Source: Flavobacteriales bacterium UBA7468
GTDB taxonomy: Bacteria > Bacteroidota > Bacteroidia > Flavobacteriales_D > Crocinitomicaceae
Reading direction: 5' to 3'
Assembly (NCBI GenBank): GCA_002478565.1
Contig: DLPC01000007.1
Span: 124,001 to 188,000, forward strand
Length of the DNA stretch: 64,000 nt
Below are positions 18,527-27,028 of the stretch, piece by piece (positions within the stretch are counted from its first letter, which is position 1; every line of letters starts with the position of its first letter). The notes beneath the pieces were generated by a model. The model was not told the origin of the DNA and did no database searches. It worked only from the letters and a program-made list of their open reading frames with translations. The translations under genes were made by a program, and so were the position numbers.

Positions 18527-19420
18527 ATGTTTGGTCATCAAAGAAACACCATTTTTTGCTTATTGTTTCATCTGAGTATGGGGCATTGTGCTTTTGCACA
18601 AGATTCGCTTTCTAACTGGAAATTTAAATCCTTGTATTCACTCAGTGGTACACAAACTTCTTTTGTCAATTGGAATGCTGGTGGGCGCAATAATATATCA
18701 CTTATTGGTTCAGCAAGTGCATCAGCCTATTACACCCAAGACAACATCAAATGGACCAACGACCTCAGTTTTGCGCTCGGTGGTATTAAATACTTTGACA
18801 ACAATGGTGTAGGTGCTCAAAAAACCGACGACCGCCTCGATGCCTCAAGCACTTTCGGTATGCAACTCTCCAAAGGATTCTTCTTGACTTTTGCAAGTAG
18901 TTTTCGAACACAATCTATCAATGGTTTTAATTACCCCAACGATTCTGTTCCTGTTTCTAGTTTTATGGCACCCGGGTTCCTGAATATGGGTTTAGGTGCT
19001 GACTTTCGAAAAGATGACAACTTCAATATTTTCTTCTCCTCCATCGCCTTAAAATCTACATTTGTTTTGGATGATTCATTGAGTGCAAAAGGATCTTTTG
19101 GTGTGCCGGCTGGTTTGCGTTATCGACAAGAATACGGTGCCTATCTCAAAATGAAGTACAACAGGCCACTTGCCAAGAACATCGAAATGAAATCCAAGCT
19201 GGAACTTTTTAGCAATTACCTCAATAATCCAGAAAACATCGATGTAAATGCCGAATTATTATTGTTGTTTAGGGTTAATTCTTTGGTTTCCGCTTCAGCA
19301 CAATGGAACCTCATTTACGACGATGATATTAAAATTACAGATCAATGGGGCAATACTGGTCCTAGAACCCAATTCAAATCGGTGATCGGGATTGGGCTTT
19401 CCTACAAAATAGAACGATAA
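18527..19420 (+). CDS. DUF3078 outer-membrane-type protein
   Basis: A 297-aa protein with an N-terminal signal segment (FCLLFHLSMGHCAFA) and the DUF3078 pattern: SLSGTQTSFVNWNAGGRNNISLIGSASASAYY, NDLSFALGGIKYF, and KTDDRLDASSTFGMQLSKGFFL. Repeating amphipathic strands and the closing segment KSVIGIGLSYKIER suggest a beta-barrel. Function is not known for the family, which is widespread in Bacteroidota. It converges on the HMA gene with a 6-bp gap. Confidence 0.85.
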   Translation: MFGHQRNTIFCLLFHLSMGHCAFAQDSLSNWKFKSLYSLSGTQTSFVNWNAGGRNNISLIGSASASAYYTQDNIKWTNDLSFALGGIKYFDNNGVGAQKTDDRLDASSTFGMQLSKGFFLTFASSFRTQSINGFNYPNDSVPVSSFMAPGFLNMGLGADFRKDDNFNIFFSSIALKSTFVLDDSLSAKGSFGVPAGLRYRQEYGAYLKMKYNRPLAKNIEMKSKLELFSNYLNNPENIDVNAELLLLFRVNSLVSASAQWNLIYDDDIKITDQWGNTGPRTQFKSVIGIGLSYKIER

Positions 19421-19426
19421 ATCACT

Positions 19427-19753
19427 TTAGTGACCGCCCGGCTGACAGCAAAGCGGTAATGCTTTTTGCGCTGCCGGATCTGCTTTCATTTCATCGGCAT
19501 CATAACCAATAAGCGTTAGGGCTGTTTTAATTGCTGTGGCATCCGTTTTCGAAGGCTTAAATTTAACCTCAACAACTTTGGTTTCTAAATTCAGCTCGGC
19601 ATACACCACTCCTTTGGCCTGGTTGAGCGTCGTCTCAATACGCTGTTTGCAATCACCGCATTGTGCAGAAGTTTGGATTGATATCACGATTGGTTTTTGC
19701 GCAAAAAGTGTTGTGTTCAAGACGAGCATGAAAAGAATAACTAGATTTTTCAT
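19427..19753 (-). CDS. Secreted heavy-metal-associated (HMA) domain protein with C-terminal vicinal cysteines
   Basis: A 108-aa protein: signal peptide (MKNLVILFMLVLNTTLFAQ), then one HMA ferredoxin-like domain with the metal-binding loop QCGDC at residues 31-35, and a tail ending LPLCCQPGGH with Cys102-Cys103. HMA domains of this kind bind Cu(I) or related soft metals. The nine-residue stretch QKALPLCCQ is almost identical to QKALPPCCQ in the HYC_CC_PP protein two genes upstream. It follows the TonB-dependent receptor gene on the same strand, separated by a tandem decamer array. A periplasmic metal carrier receiving metal from that receptor is the natural inference. Confidence 0.85.
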   Translation of the reverse strand: MKNLVILFMLVLNTTLFAQKPIVISIQTSAQCGDCKQRIETTLNQAKGVVYAELNLETKVVEVKFKPSKTDATAIKTALTLIGYDADEMKADPAAQKALPLCCQPGGH

Positions 19754-19756
19754 AAT

Positions 19757-19826
19757 TTTTGATTTTGATTGATTTTGATTGATTTTGATTGATTTTGATT
19801 GATTTTGATTGATTTTGATTGATTTT
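19757..19826 (-). repeat. Perfect decamer tandem array in the leader of the HMA gene
   Basis: Six perfect head-to-tail copies of gattttgatt (19761-19820) plus partial units on both sides; on the sense (minus) strand the unit reads AATCAAAATC. The array ends 3 bp before ATG 19753 and fills most of the 89-bp gap after the TonB receptor stop. It is A-rich, unstructured in appearance and the copies are identical, which suggests recent expansion or active length change. It is too short in unit and lacks spacers to be a CRISPR array. Confidence 0.97.
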
Positions 19827-19842
19827 TCTTTAAAAACCAGCT

Positions 19843-22020
19843 TTATTTAATGGTATAACGCAAGCCAAAATAAGCATTCCATCCCATAATTGGCCCCCAA
19901 ATTTGAGTAGCATCAAACTGCGACCCGAATGGATTTTGAGGATCCATTATGGGATGATCTTGTTTGAAATTCAGCAAGTTTTCTCCACCTAAATACAACT
20001 CAAGTTCCTTGAAGGTTCTGGTGACTTGCATATTGAGTAAACCCCAAGCCTTACCCTGCCCATGATGTGGTAAACGCACAGCGCTGTAGCGCGAATAAGT
20101 GAGGTCATATTCCCAGCGCTTGTTGCGGGTACGGTATGCAATATTGCTAAATAAGCGTTGGCGCGGTAAGAGCACTTGTGTTTGTAGTTTGCCTGCATAC
20201 AAAGACCGCACATCTTGAAATTTATAGGCCAAGCGCCAATCGAGGCCGCGCACAATTTCATAAGCGAACTCGGCTTGTAGGACAGTCGCAACAGAGGCCC
20301 CTGCTACATTTTTAAAGACCACACTGCCTAAAATCGTATCGCGGTCAGCAACCAATTGTTGCGAAAAACGCGTGTGATAAGCATCAATACTTAGACTTCC
20401 TTTGCGCTTGTTGAAACTGAAACCCTGCACCAAAGAAAGCCCTGCATTCCATGAAATTTCTGGTTTTAGGTCTTGTTGAGCAAACCAATAATTAGACGAA
20501 GCCAACAAATTGAGGTTATCTGCTACAAAATTTGGCAAGCGCCAGGCCCGGCCAGCTGTAGCCCGCACATCAAGTTGGGGGGTGAGGGCGTATTTGAGGT
20601 GCAGCCTTGGTGAAAACTGGGAACCTGCAAGGTTGTGCAGATCGTAGCGCGCACCTGCAACCGCCGAGAGGCGGTTGCCCGAGTAGCTATACTCGGCAAA
20701 TACGCCCGGCACCCATTCAGCGCGAGCTGCACCGATCGTGAGTAAGCCATCGGTTTGTGCTGCGTATTGTGAAATCCCGAGCCCAAGAAAGCTCGCGCCT
20801 GTTTTGATCTTGTGATCGGCAGAGCCGATGATGTCGTCGTAGATCAGGTTAAAGTAAGCGCGTTTTTCATTTCCTTGAAATGCACGCCAACCGTAAAATC
20901 CTTGTAGATCTTGGTATTTGAGGTTGGCAATGAGGCCAAAGCTTTGGCCAGGTTTTTTTCCAAAAAACCCCGTTTTCGAAAACAAGGAGAGGTGTTTGCT
21001 TTCAAGTTGCATACCGTAGCCAACTGGGTTTTCCTTCGTGTAAGTGACTTGGCCGCCATTTTTTTGATCGGCATAGGCTTGCAAACCGAGCTGAGCCTCC
21101 ATGCGTTTCCCTTGATAAGAAAAGCGTTGCAGCACAGAAAATAATTGGCCGTTGGCTTGGTCCAAGAAACCATCGTGGTTGTGATCCGGGCGGCCATAAA
21201 TGGTGGCGCCATGCAAGAACGTACCCGTATGCCATTTGTCGGTGAGTTTGGCGCCACTATGCACATTGATCTCTGAACGCCCAAATCGATTTTGATACAC
21301 ATTCAAAGACAACTTCGGCATTTCGGCAGGTTTTTTAAATTCCAAATTGACCAAACCCGCCATTGATTCATAGCCATTGACCACCGAACCCGTTCCTTTG
21401 GTAATTTGTATGGACTCTAGCCAAGTTCCTGGAATACTATTCAGGCCAAAACTACTTTCTAAACCGCGCAAAAACGGAATATTTTCCATTTGTAATTGCG
21501 TATACACCGCATCAAGCCCGAGCAACTGAATTTTCTTCGCGCCTGAGATGGCATCAGCCATACTGACATCAACGGTTGCGTTCGTCTCAAAAGACTCCGA
21601 TAAATTACAACAAGCTGCTTTTCTGAATTCCGCACTTGTCAACTCCTCGACGTGTAAGGTTTTCATTTTTGAAATCCCGTGGGAGTTTTTTTGGGAACTC
21701 ACTACAATTTCTTGTACCAATTGCCCTGAAACCAATACGACATTAAGGGCTGCAAAGCGGTCCGAACGAGTTACCACTAAGCGATCAGAGCGGTACCCTT
21801 TGGCCTGAAACAATAAAGTATCCGGGCTTTGCTTGCCTAGCAAGATTTCAAAAGTTCCGTCTTCATTGGAATAAACCGTTTGCCCAGCTCGGACTAAGGT
21901 AATTTTTACATTTTTGAGCGGGATTGTTTGTATGGAATCCACACCTTGCACTACCCCTTTAATTTGGGTGTTGCCATAAAAGCCCCACAACAGGGCCGTA
22001 ATAAGAAAAATATATTTCAT
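19843..22020 (-). CDS. TonB-dependent outer-membrane receptor (metal-associated type)
   Basis: A 725-aa receptor: signal peptide (MKYIFLITALLWGFYGNTQ), carboxypeptidase-regulatory-like domain (residues of about 20-100), plug domain from about 115, then a 22-strand-type barrel ending in WNAYFGLRYTIK. The plug has ELTSAEFRKAACCNLSESFETN with Cys137-Cys138 and GAKKIQLLGLDAVYTQLQMENIPFLRGL. No siderophore genes are present; the neighbours are an HYC_CC_PP protein (48 bp upstream) and an HMA protein, so copper or a similar metal or its chelate is the likely substrate, by inference from context. The three genes read in the same direction as a probable operon. Confidence 0.9.
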   Translation of the reverse strand: MKYIFLITALLWGFYGNTQIKGVVQGVDSIQTIPLKNVKITLVRAGQTVYSNEDGTFEILLGKQSPDTLLFQAKGYRSDRLVVTRSDRFAALNVVLVSGQLVQEIVVSSQKNSHGISKMKTLHVEELTSAEFRKAACCNLSESFETNATVDVSMADAISGAKKIQLLGLDAVYTQLQMENIPFLRGLESSFGLNSIPGTWLESIQITKGTGSVVNGYESMAGLVNLEFKKPAEMPKLSLNVYQNRFGRSEINVHSGAKLTDKWHTGTFLHGATIYGRPDHNHDGFLDQANGQLFSVLQRFSYQGKRMEAQLGLQAYADQKNGGQVTYTKENPVGYGMQLESKHLSLFSKTGFFGKKPGQSFGLIANLKYQDLQGFYGWRAFQGNEKRAYFNLIYDDIIGSADHKIKTGASFLGLGISQYAAQTDGLLTIGAARAEWVPGVFAEYSYSGNRLSAVAGARYDLHNLAGSQFSPRLHLKYALTPQLDVRATAGRAWRLPNFVADNLNLLASSNYWFAQQDLKPEISWNAGLSLVQGFSFNKRKGSLSIDAYHTRFSQQLVADRDTILGSVVFKNVAGASVATVLQAEFAYEIVRGLDWRLAYKFQDVRSLYAGKLQTQVLLPRQRLFSNIAYRTRNKRWEYDLTYSRYSAVRLPHHGQGKAWGLLNMQVTRTFKELELYLGGENLLNFKQDHPIMDPQNPFGSQFDATQIWGPIMGWNAYFGLRYTIK

Positions 22021-22068
22021 TGTTAATTATTTGATTACTAAATACTTAGAGAAAACTAAGCTTCAGCA

Positions 22069-22521
22069 TCAAATGCGCCACACCTGGTGTAGCGTATGCA
22101 AATCCCGACCTCGCTCGAACAGCGGTGGCGGTCTGTAGTGGGTTTGCGAAGCAGTACGTGTGCTAGAAAATTTCTTAGGAATGAACGCAAAAACTCGGCT
22201 AGGCTCAATTGGGGCTAGATCAATATGTAAGATCCAATTGAGTCCATTTTGATGGCTTTGATCAAGGGTAGTTTTGACTACTTCGAGTTCATCAGAACAG
22301 CAGTCGTCTTCGGAAACTTGGGTTTCACAACTTTTGGCTTGAGCAGCCTGACAACAAGGCGGTAAGGCTTTTTGTGGTGACTCCTCTTTACATTCGTGAT
22401 CAATTTTGAGCACCACCGACGTGAAAACACCGTCCATTTCACAGAAGTGCTTATGGATTGGTATCCCAACTTGCAAAGCGAGTTGGAGGGTGATTAAAAA
22501 TACGGCGAGTAGTGTTTTCAC
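22069..22521 (-). CDS. HYC_CC_PP family cysteine-rich exported protein
   Basis: A 150-aa exported or membrane-anchored protein with the family pattern in its name: H23-K-H25-F-C27 (HxC-like), Cys pairs at 56-57 (LPPCCQ) and 74-75 (DDCCSDE), further Cys44 and Cys65, and a late RPPP in QTHYRPPPLF. The start is GTG 22521 (MKTLLAVFLITLQLALQ), which immediately follows a good promoter element. It is the first gene of the metal cluster with the TonB receptor and HMA protein. A role in accepting copper or another thiophilic metal in the periplasm is inferred from the Cys/His clusters; no biochemical function is established. Confidence 0.82.
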   Translation of the reverse strand: MKTLLAVFLITLQLALQVGIPIHKHFCEMDGVFTSVVLKIDHECKEESPQKALPPCCQAAQAKSCETQVSEDDCCSDELEVVKTTLDQSHQNGLNWILHIDLAPIEPSRVFAFIPKKFSSTRTASQTHYRPPPLFERGRDLHTLHQVWRI

Positions 22522-22525
22522 AATA

Positions 22526-22533
22526 CAAAATTA
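22526..22533 (-). promoter_or_regulatory. Bacteroidota -7 promoter element for the metal-uptake gene cluster
   Basis: On the minus strand TAATTTTG, a perfect TAnnTTTG match, ends 4 bp before the GTG start at 22521. It is back-to-back with the plus-strand element at 22546-22553, so the two promoters probably interfere or share regulation. Confidence 0.5.
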
Positions 22534-22545
22534 CAAATAAAGAAT

Positions 22546-22553
22546 TACCTTTG
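22546..22553 (+). promoter_or_regulatory. Bacteroidota -7 promoter element for the PurF-type gene
   Basis: TACCTTTG, a perfect TAnnTTTG match, 20 bp before ATG 22574. Confidence 0.5.
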
Positions 22554-22573
22554 CATACCAAATTTCATTGACA

Positions 22574-24475
22574 ATGAGTGATCCGATTAAGCACGAGTGT
22601 GGTATAGCCCTTTTGAGGCTCAAAAAACCCCTAGAATACTACCTCGACAAATACGGATCAGCACTTTGGGGCCTCAACAAGATGCATCTTTTGATGGAAA
22701 AACAGCACAACCGTGGCCAAGATGGCGCCGGAATTGCCAACATCAAACTAGACATGCAACCCGGTGAGCGCTACATTTCAAGAAGCCGCTCCGTCAAGAA
22801 AAATCCTACCCAAGATATCTTCGATCAGATCAACGCCAAGTTCAAAGCTATCCACGATGAAAATCCGGCTTTGCTCAAAGATGTCAAGTATTTGAAACAA
22901 AATGTGGGCTTCACAGGCGAAGTCTTTTTAGGCCACCTCCGCTATGGCACCTATGGCCGCAACTCCATTGAAAGTTGCCACCCATTCTTACGCCAAAGCA
23001 ACTGGATGACCCGCAACTTAGTAGTTGCCGGAAACTTCAACCTCACCAACGTCGACGAACTCTTCGGTACGCTCGTTGAACTCGGGCAACACCCCAAAGA
23101 AAAGTCAGATACTGTTACCGTCATGGAAAAAATCGGGCATTTTCTCGATGTAGAAAACGACGACCTCTATGCGCACTACAAAGCTTTGGGATATGCCAAA
23201 ACTGACATCTACGCCCGCATCCAAGACGAAATCAAACTAGACAAAATTTTAAAGAAGGCCTCTGAACGCTGGGATGGTGGCTATGCCATGGCAGGTTTGC
23301 TCGGGCACGGTTCTGCTTTTGTCTTGCGTGACCCCAATGGCATTCGGCCAACTTTCTGGTACGAAGACGACGAAATTTGTGTGGTAGCCTCTGAACGCCC
23401 GGTTATCCAAACGGCTTTCAACCTCAAAGTAGAGCAAATCAACGAACTTAAACCAGGTCACGCCCTCATCATTGAGCGCAAAGGCCAGGTCAAAGAAATA
23501 GAAATCAATGCACCTCGCGAACTCAAACAGTGTTCTTTTGAGCGCATCTATTTCTCCAGAGGTTCTGACACCGATATCTACAAAGAACGCAAAGCGCTTG
23601 GTCGCCTCATTGTACAAGATGTATTGAAAAGCTTAGACCACGATTACGACAACAGCGTATTTTCTTTCATTCCGAATACAGCAGAGGTTTCTTTTTACGG
23701 CCTGATCAAAGGGCTTGAAGAAGCACTCAACACCGATAAAATCAAGCAACTTGAAGCTTTAGGCGGCAACGCGACCACCGAACAATTTGCTGAAATCATC
23801 AACCGTCGTGCGCGCATCGAAAAAATCGCCATCAAAGATGCCAAATTGCGCACTTTCATCACCCAAGACGACTCCCGCGATGACCTCGTTGCGCATGTCT
23901 ATGACATCACCTACGGCTCTGTGCGCCGAGGCACCGACAACCTCATCGTCATCGACGACAGCATTGTCCGAGGCACCACCTTGCGCCAAAGCATCTTGCG
24001 CATCCTCGATCGTCTTGGTCCTAAAAAAATAGTGGTGGTTTCTTCTGCTCCACAAATCCGTTTCCCAGATTGCTATGGCATTGACATGGCCAAAATGGGT
24101 GACTTCATCGCTTTCGAAGCAGCCATTGCACTCTTGCGCGAGCGCGGTCAAGAACACGTCATTGAAAATGTCTATAAAGCTGCGCTAGAACAAGTGCAAT
24201 TACCCAAAGAGCAAGTCAAAAATGTCGTCAAAGACATCTACGCCTCGTTCTCAGACCAAGAAATCTCAGCCAAAATTGCCCAAATGCTCACCCCTAAAGG
24301 CATGCAAGCCGAGGTTGAAATCATTTACCAAAGCGTTGAAAACCTACATATCGCTTGTCCGAACCATACTGGTGATTGGTATTTCACCGGCAACTACCCT
24401 ACCCCAGGTGGCAACAAGGTGGTCAACCGTGCGTTTATCAACTGGATGGAAAAACGCAACGAGCGCGCTTATTAA
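22574..24475 (+). CDS. Amidophosphoribosyltransferase-type protein (long PurF homologue)
   Basis: A 633-aa class II glutamine amidotransferase joined to a phosphoribosyltransferase domain. From ATG 22574 the N-terminus is MSDPIKHECG; Cys9 is the expected nucleophile after propeptide removal. RGQDGAGIAN, GHLRYGTYG and GNFNLTNVDELF are glutaminase motifs; the PRPP loop is LIVIDDSIVRGTTLRQS. PurF converts PRPP and glutamine to phosphoribosylamine, the first committed step of purine synthesis. It is over 100 residues longer than classical PurF and matches the long form common in Bacteroidota, which may be a second paralogue, so I leave the gene symbol empty. It converges on the KDO transferase gene with a 4-bp overlap of stop codons. 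Confidence 0.88.
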   Translation: MSDPIKHECGIALLRLKKPLEYYLDKYGSALWGLNKMHLLMEKQHNRGQDGAGIANIKLDMQPGERYISRSRSVKKNPTQDIFDQINAKFKAIHDENPALLKDVKYLKQNVGFTGEVFLGHLRYGTYGRNSIESCHPFLRQSNWMTRNLVVAGNFNLTNVDELFGTLVELGQHPKEKSDTVTVMEKIGHFLDVENDDLYAHYKALGYAKTDIYARIQDEIKLDKILKKASERWDGGYAMAGLLGHGSAFVLRDPNGIRPTFWYEDDEICVVASERPVIQTAFNLKVEQINELKPGHALIIERKGQVKEIEINAPRELKQCSFERIYFSRGSDTDIYKERKALGRLIVQDVLKSLDHDYDNSVFSFIPNTAEVSFYGLIKGLEEALNTDKIKQLEALGGNATTEQFAEIINRRARIEKIAIKDAKLRTFITQDDSRDDLVAHVYDITYGSVRRGTDNLIVIDDSIVRGTTLRQSILRILDRLGPKKIVVVSSAPQIRFPDCYGIDMAKMGDFIAFEAAIALLRERGQEHVIENVYKAALEQVQLPKEQVKNVVKDIYASFSDQEISAKIAQMLTPKGMQAEVEIIYQSVENLHIACPNHTGDWYFTGNYPTPGGNKVVNRAFINWMEKRNERAY

Positions 24476-25701
24476 ATAAGTAATTTTTTGGGGAGCTGAG
24501 CGCGCAATTGATCCAATTGAGCCACTATTTGCACTTTGATCGATGCTTGGTTTTCTAAATAATCATCGACCGCAAGATCCAACTCTTTTACATTGGCAAT
24601 TTCTTTGGCAAAGCCTAAATCTATAAACTGCTGGGCCTCCGGAAATTTCTGGTGCTTCGGACCAAACATAACAGGCAACCCAAAGGCTAAAGGCTCCAAG
24701 ATGTTGTGCAAACTTCCGCTAAAACCACCCCCCACAAATGCAAGGCTACCGTATTGATAGGCTGAACTCAGGTGCCCAATGGTATCGAGCACCAGGATGC
24801 GTTGGTCTTGGTTGAAAGCAACGGCGTTCTTTTCCAATTGGGTATAGAACAAGGCTTCCGGGAAGCGCTCCTTGAGTTGCCCAAGATGCGCCTGCGATAA
24901 ATCATGCGGTGCGATGAGTATTTTAATTGATTTTAGTGCTTCAAGCTGCAGCATTTCGAAGAGTAGTTTTTCTTCTTGCGGCCAACTACTTCCTAAAATC
25001 AAGAGTGGGCTTCCTTCACTAAACTGTTCTAGAATTTGATTTTTTGGTGCAATTAGCTTGGCTTGTAAAACTCTATTCCAACGTAAATCGCCTAAAACTT
25101 CTATTTTTTGGGCAGCAATTCCCACACCACTGAGTAGCGCTGAGGTTGCCTCGTTTTGTACCCCAAAATAAGAAACGCGCTGAAGGGCCTTTCTAAAAAA
25201 CCCGCCATACCATTGGAAATAAACTTGCGAGGGGCGCAAAATGGTATTCACAGCAAAAACTTCGAGCCCTGCCACTTGCGCAGCACGCAACAAATTGGGC
25301 CAAAATTCATACTTCAATAAATACAAACGATCCGCAGCAACAGCTTGCACCAAAGATTTCATTTGGGATTGCGTATCTGCAGGCAAGTAAAAAACAGCAT
25401 TTGGAACAAAACCACGCTTGTGGTAGTGCTGCATGCCCGATGGCGAATAAAAACTCACGAATATTTCTAACTCTGGATTGCTTTTATGACAAGCCTCCAT
25501 CAGCGGAAGTGCCATGTCGTATTCCCCCAGCGAAGCACAATGAAACCAAAAGCGCTTTTTGGTAGTCTTGGGTAGTTCACCAAGCGCCACCAAAGTTTCT
25601 TTTCTACCTTCCACCAAAAGCTTGGCTTTCGGATGCCAAAGCGCGACCAATTTCAAAAGGAGTTGATAAACAATGGTTGAAAATGAATAAAGAAGGTACA
25701 T
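24472..25701 (-). CDS. waaA: 3-deoxy-D-manno-octulosonic acid (KDO) transferase
   Basis: Transfers KDO from CMP-KDO to lipid A precursor at the inner face of the inner membrane. The 409-aa protein has a single N-terminal membrane anchor (MYLLYSFSTIVYQLLLKLVAL), the catalytic-Glu motif HCASLGE (ASxGE in WaaA), LKYEFWPNLL, and FVGGGFSGSLHNILEPLAFGLPVMFGP, the sugar-nucleotide binding region of GT30. Length and motifs are normal. No other lipopolysaccharide core gene is adjacent. Upstream is an AT-rich gap of 169 bp before a divergent ATPase gene. Confidence 0.94.
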   Translation of the reverse strand: MYLLYSFSTIVYQLLLKLVALWHPKAKLLVEGRKETLVALGELPKTTKKRFWFHCASLGEYDMALPLMEACHKSNPELEIFVSFYSPSGMQHYHKRGFVPNAVFYLPADTQSQMKSLVQAVAADRLYLLKYEFWPNLLRAAQVAGLEVFAVNTILRPSQVYFQWYGGFFRKALQRVSYFGVQNEATSALLSGVGIAAQKIEVLGDLRWNRVLQAKLIAPKNQILEQFSEGSPLLILGSSWPQEEKLLFEMLQLEALKSIKILIAPHDLSQAHLGQLKERFPEALFYTQLEKNAVAFNQDQRILVLDTIGHLSSAYQYGSLAFVGGGFSGSLHNILEPLAFGLPVMFGPKHQKFPEAQQFIDLGFAKEIANVKELDLAVDDYLENQASIKVQIVAQLDQLRAQLPKKLLI

Positions 25702-25770
25702 GATCGTTTACGAAATTAATTGAATTGGACGGAAATCTTACAATTTGCGTTTATGTTGTTGACTTATAAG

Positions 25771-25814
25771 CTATTTATTTTTATTTTACATACTATTTAT
25801 TTTTGTTTTACTAT
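25771..25814. repeat. Two tandem 22-bp AT-rich copies
   Basis: Two adjacent copies of a 22-bp unit beginning ctatttattttt differ at only a few positions (one central a/g and the last three bases). They lie in the 169-bp AT-rich divergent gap between waaA and the DUF4143 ATPase gene, upstream of that gene's likely promoter. Could be a regulatory direct repeat or simple low-complexity DNA. Confidence 0.6.
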
Positions 25815-25824
25815 GTTTTCTTTT

Positions 25825-25854
25825 TTGTTTTTCACTTTATATTATTTAATTTAG
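25825..25854 (+). promoter_or_regulatory. Candidate promoter for the DUF4143 ATPase gene
   Basis: TTG at 25825-25827 is followed after 19 bp by TAATTTAG (25847-25854), a 7-of-8 match to TAnnTTTG; the spacing fits the -33/-7 arrangement of Bacteroidota. ATG 25871 is 16 bp further on. Confidence 0.4.
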
Positions 25855-25870
25855 CATAAATTTTAATGCC

Positions 25871-27028
25871 ATGATATACAATCGTTTAGCAACCGAAAAA
25901 CTCAAGTCGATGGCGCAATTATTTCCTTTAATTGCTCTAACTGGACCAAGACAATCTGGCAAAACCACGTTGCTGCGAAATGCTTTTGAAAACTATCGCT
26001 ATGTATCTCTTGAAAACCCTCAAATAAGAACGTATGCCGCTCAAGATCCTGAAGGCTTTTTAAAAAGTTATGATCAGTATGTTATTTTTGATGAGATACA
26101 ACTCGTACCTGAGTTGTTTTCCTACCTTCAACAAGTGGTGGACGAGGCCAACCTACCGGGTCAATTTATTTTAAGTGGTTCTCAAAACTTCTTACTACTT
26201 GAACGTATTTCTCAAAGTTTAGCAGGCAGAGTATACCTCATGGATTTGCTTCCTTTGTCAGCAACAGAAAAGTCTACACCCATTCAAAATGATATCTATC
26301 AGGAATTATTAGAGGGCGGTTATCCGAGATTGATCAGTATGCAAATAGCACCGCACGATTTTTTCTCAAGTTATATTAAAACCTATATTGAGCGAGATGT
26401 TAGAACAATTTTAAAAATTCAAGACCTGAGTAAATTCAGAAAGTTTATCTTATTACTCGCACATCAAGCAGGTCAATTATTAAACGCAACCAGCCTGGCT
26501 AAAAAACTCAGCGTAAGCCCTCCTACCATTGAAAATTGGATCAGTATTTTAGAAGCCAGTTATCTTGTATTTAGACTAAACCCTTGGCATGCAAATCTTG
26601 CAAAACGTCAAATAAAATCTTCTAAATTGTACTTCTATGACACTGGGCTTCTTTGTCATTTATTAGGCATACGCGATCAAGAAGCGCTCACTATTTCAAA
26701 TTATAAAGGACCGATTTTTGAAAATTTCGTTTTACTTGAAATCCTAAAACAACATAGAGCAAAAGGTTTATCCACACAATTTGCTTTCTTCCGCGACCAA
26801 GTTCAACATGAAATCGACCTCGTAATTGAGCTCAATAATCAAATACAGCTTATCGAAATGAAAGCTAGTTATACAGTTAAAACTGAGCATATCAAAGCAT
26901 TGCACTACCTTGATCCTTATTTCAAAGAGTCTAAACTACAGCACTTCTTGATCAATTTTTACGATCAAACGCAAAAACGCAGCCATGAAACTATTTTATC
27001 ATGGAAAGATTGCTCTGGTCAATTATAA
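25871..27028 (+). CDS. AAA ATPase with C-terminal DUF4143 domain
   Basis: A 385-aa protein. Walker A GPRQSGKT is at residues 25-32, Walker B VIFDEIQ at 71-77, and the sensor region LSGSQNFLLLERISQSLAGR follows. The C-terminal DUF4143 half has a winged-helix-like stretch (SLAKKLSVSPPTIENWISILEASYLVFRL) and a nuclease-like fold with EN(F)VLLE, FFRDQVQHEIDLVIE and LIEMKAS, the D-x(n)-ExK arrangement of PD-(D/E)XK proteins. Biological role unknown; such genes are frequent, mobile-looking accessory genes in Bacteroidota and archaea. Its last 10 bp overlap the convergent outer-membrane gene. Confidence 0.88.
   Translation: MIYNRLATEKLKSMAQLFPLIALTGPRQSGKTTLLRNAFENYRYVSLENPQIRTYAAQDPEGFLKSYDQYVIFDEIQLVPELFSYLQQVVDEANLPGQFILSGSQNFLLLERISQSLAGRVYLMDLLPLSATEKSTPIQNDIYQELLEGGYPRLISMQIAPHDFFSSYIKTYIERDVRTILKIQDLSKFRKFILLLAHQAGQLLNATSLAKKLSVSPPTIENWISILEASYLVFRLNPWHANLAKRQIKSSKLYFYDTGLLCHLLGIRDQEALTISNYKGPIFENFVLLEILKQHRAKGLSTQFAFFRDQVQHEIDLVIELNNQIQLIEMKASYTVKTEHIKALHYLDPYFKESKLQHFLINFYDQTQKRSHETILSWKDCSGQL

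Noticed and set aside
19757..19826. Possible CRISPR-like array
   Set aside because: Units are 10 bp, contiguous and without spacers, and no cas gene is present; it is a simple tandem repeat.
20844..21302. Long open frame (152 codons) within the TonB receptor gene in another frame
   Set aside because: No recognisable domain, overlaps a clearly coding receptor sequence and has composition expected of a shadow frame.
23759..24157. Antisense open frame opposite the PurF-type gene
   Set aside because: Low-complexity acidic translation mirroring the PRPP domain; no start signal or promoter.
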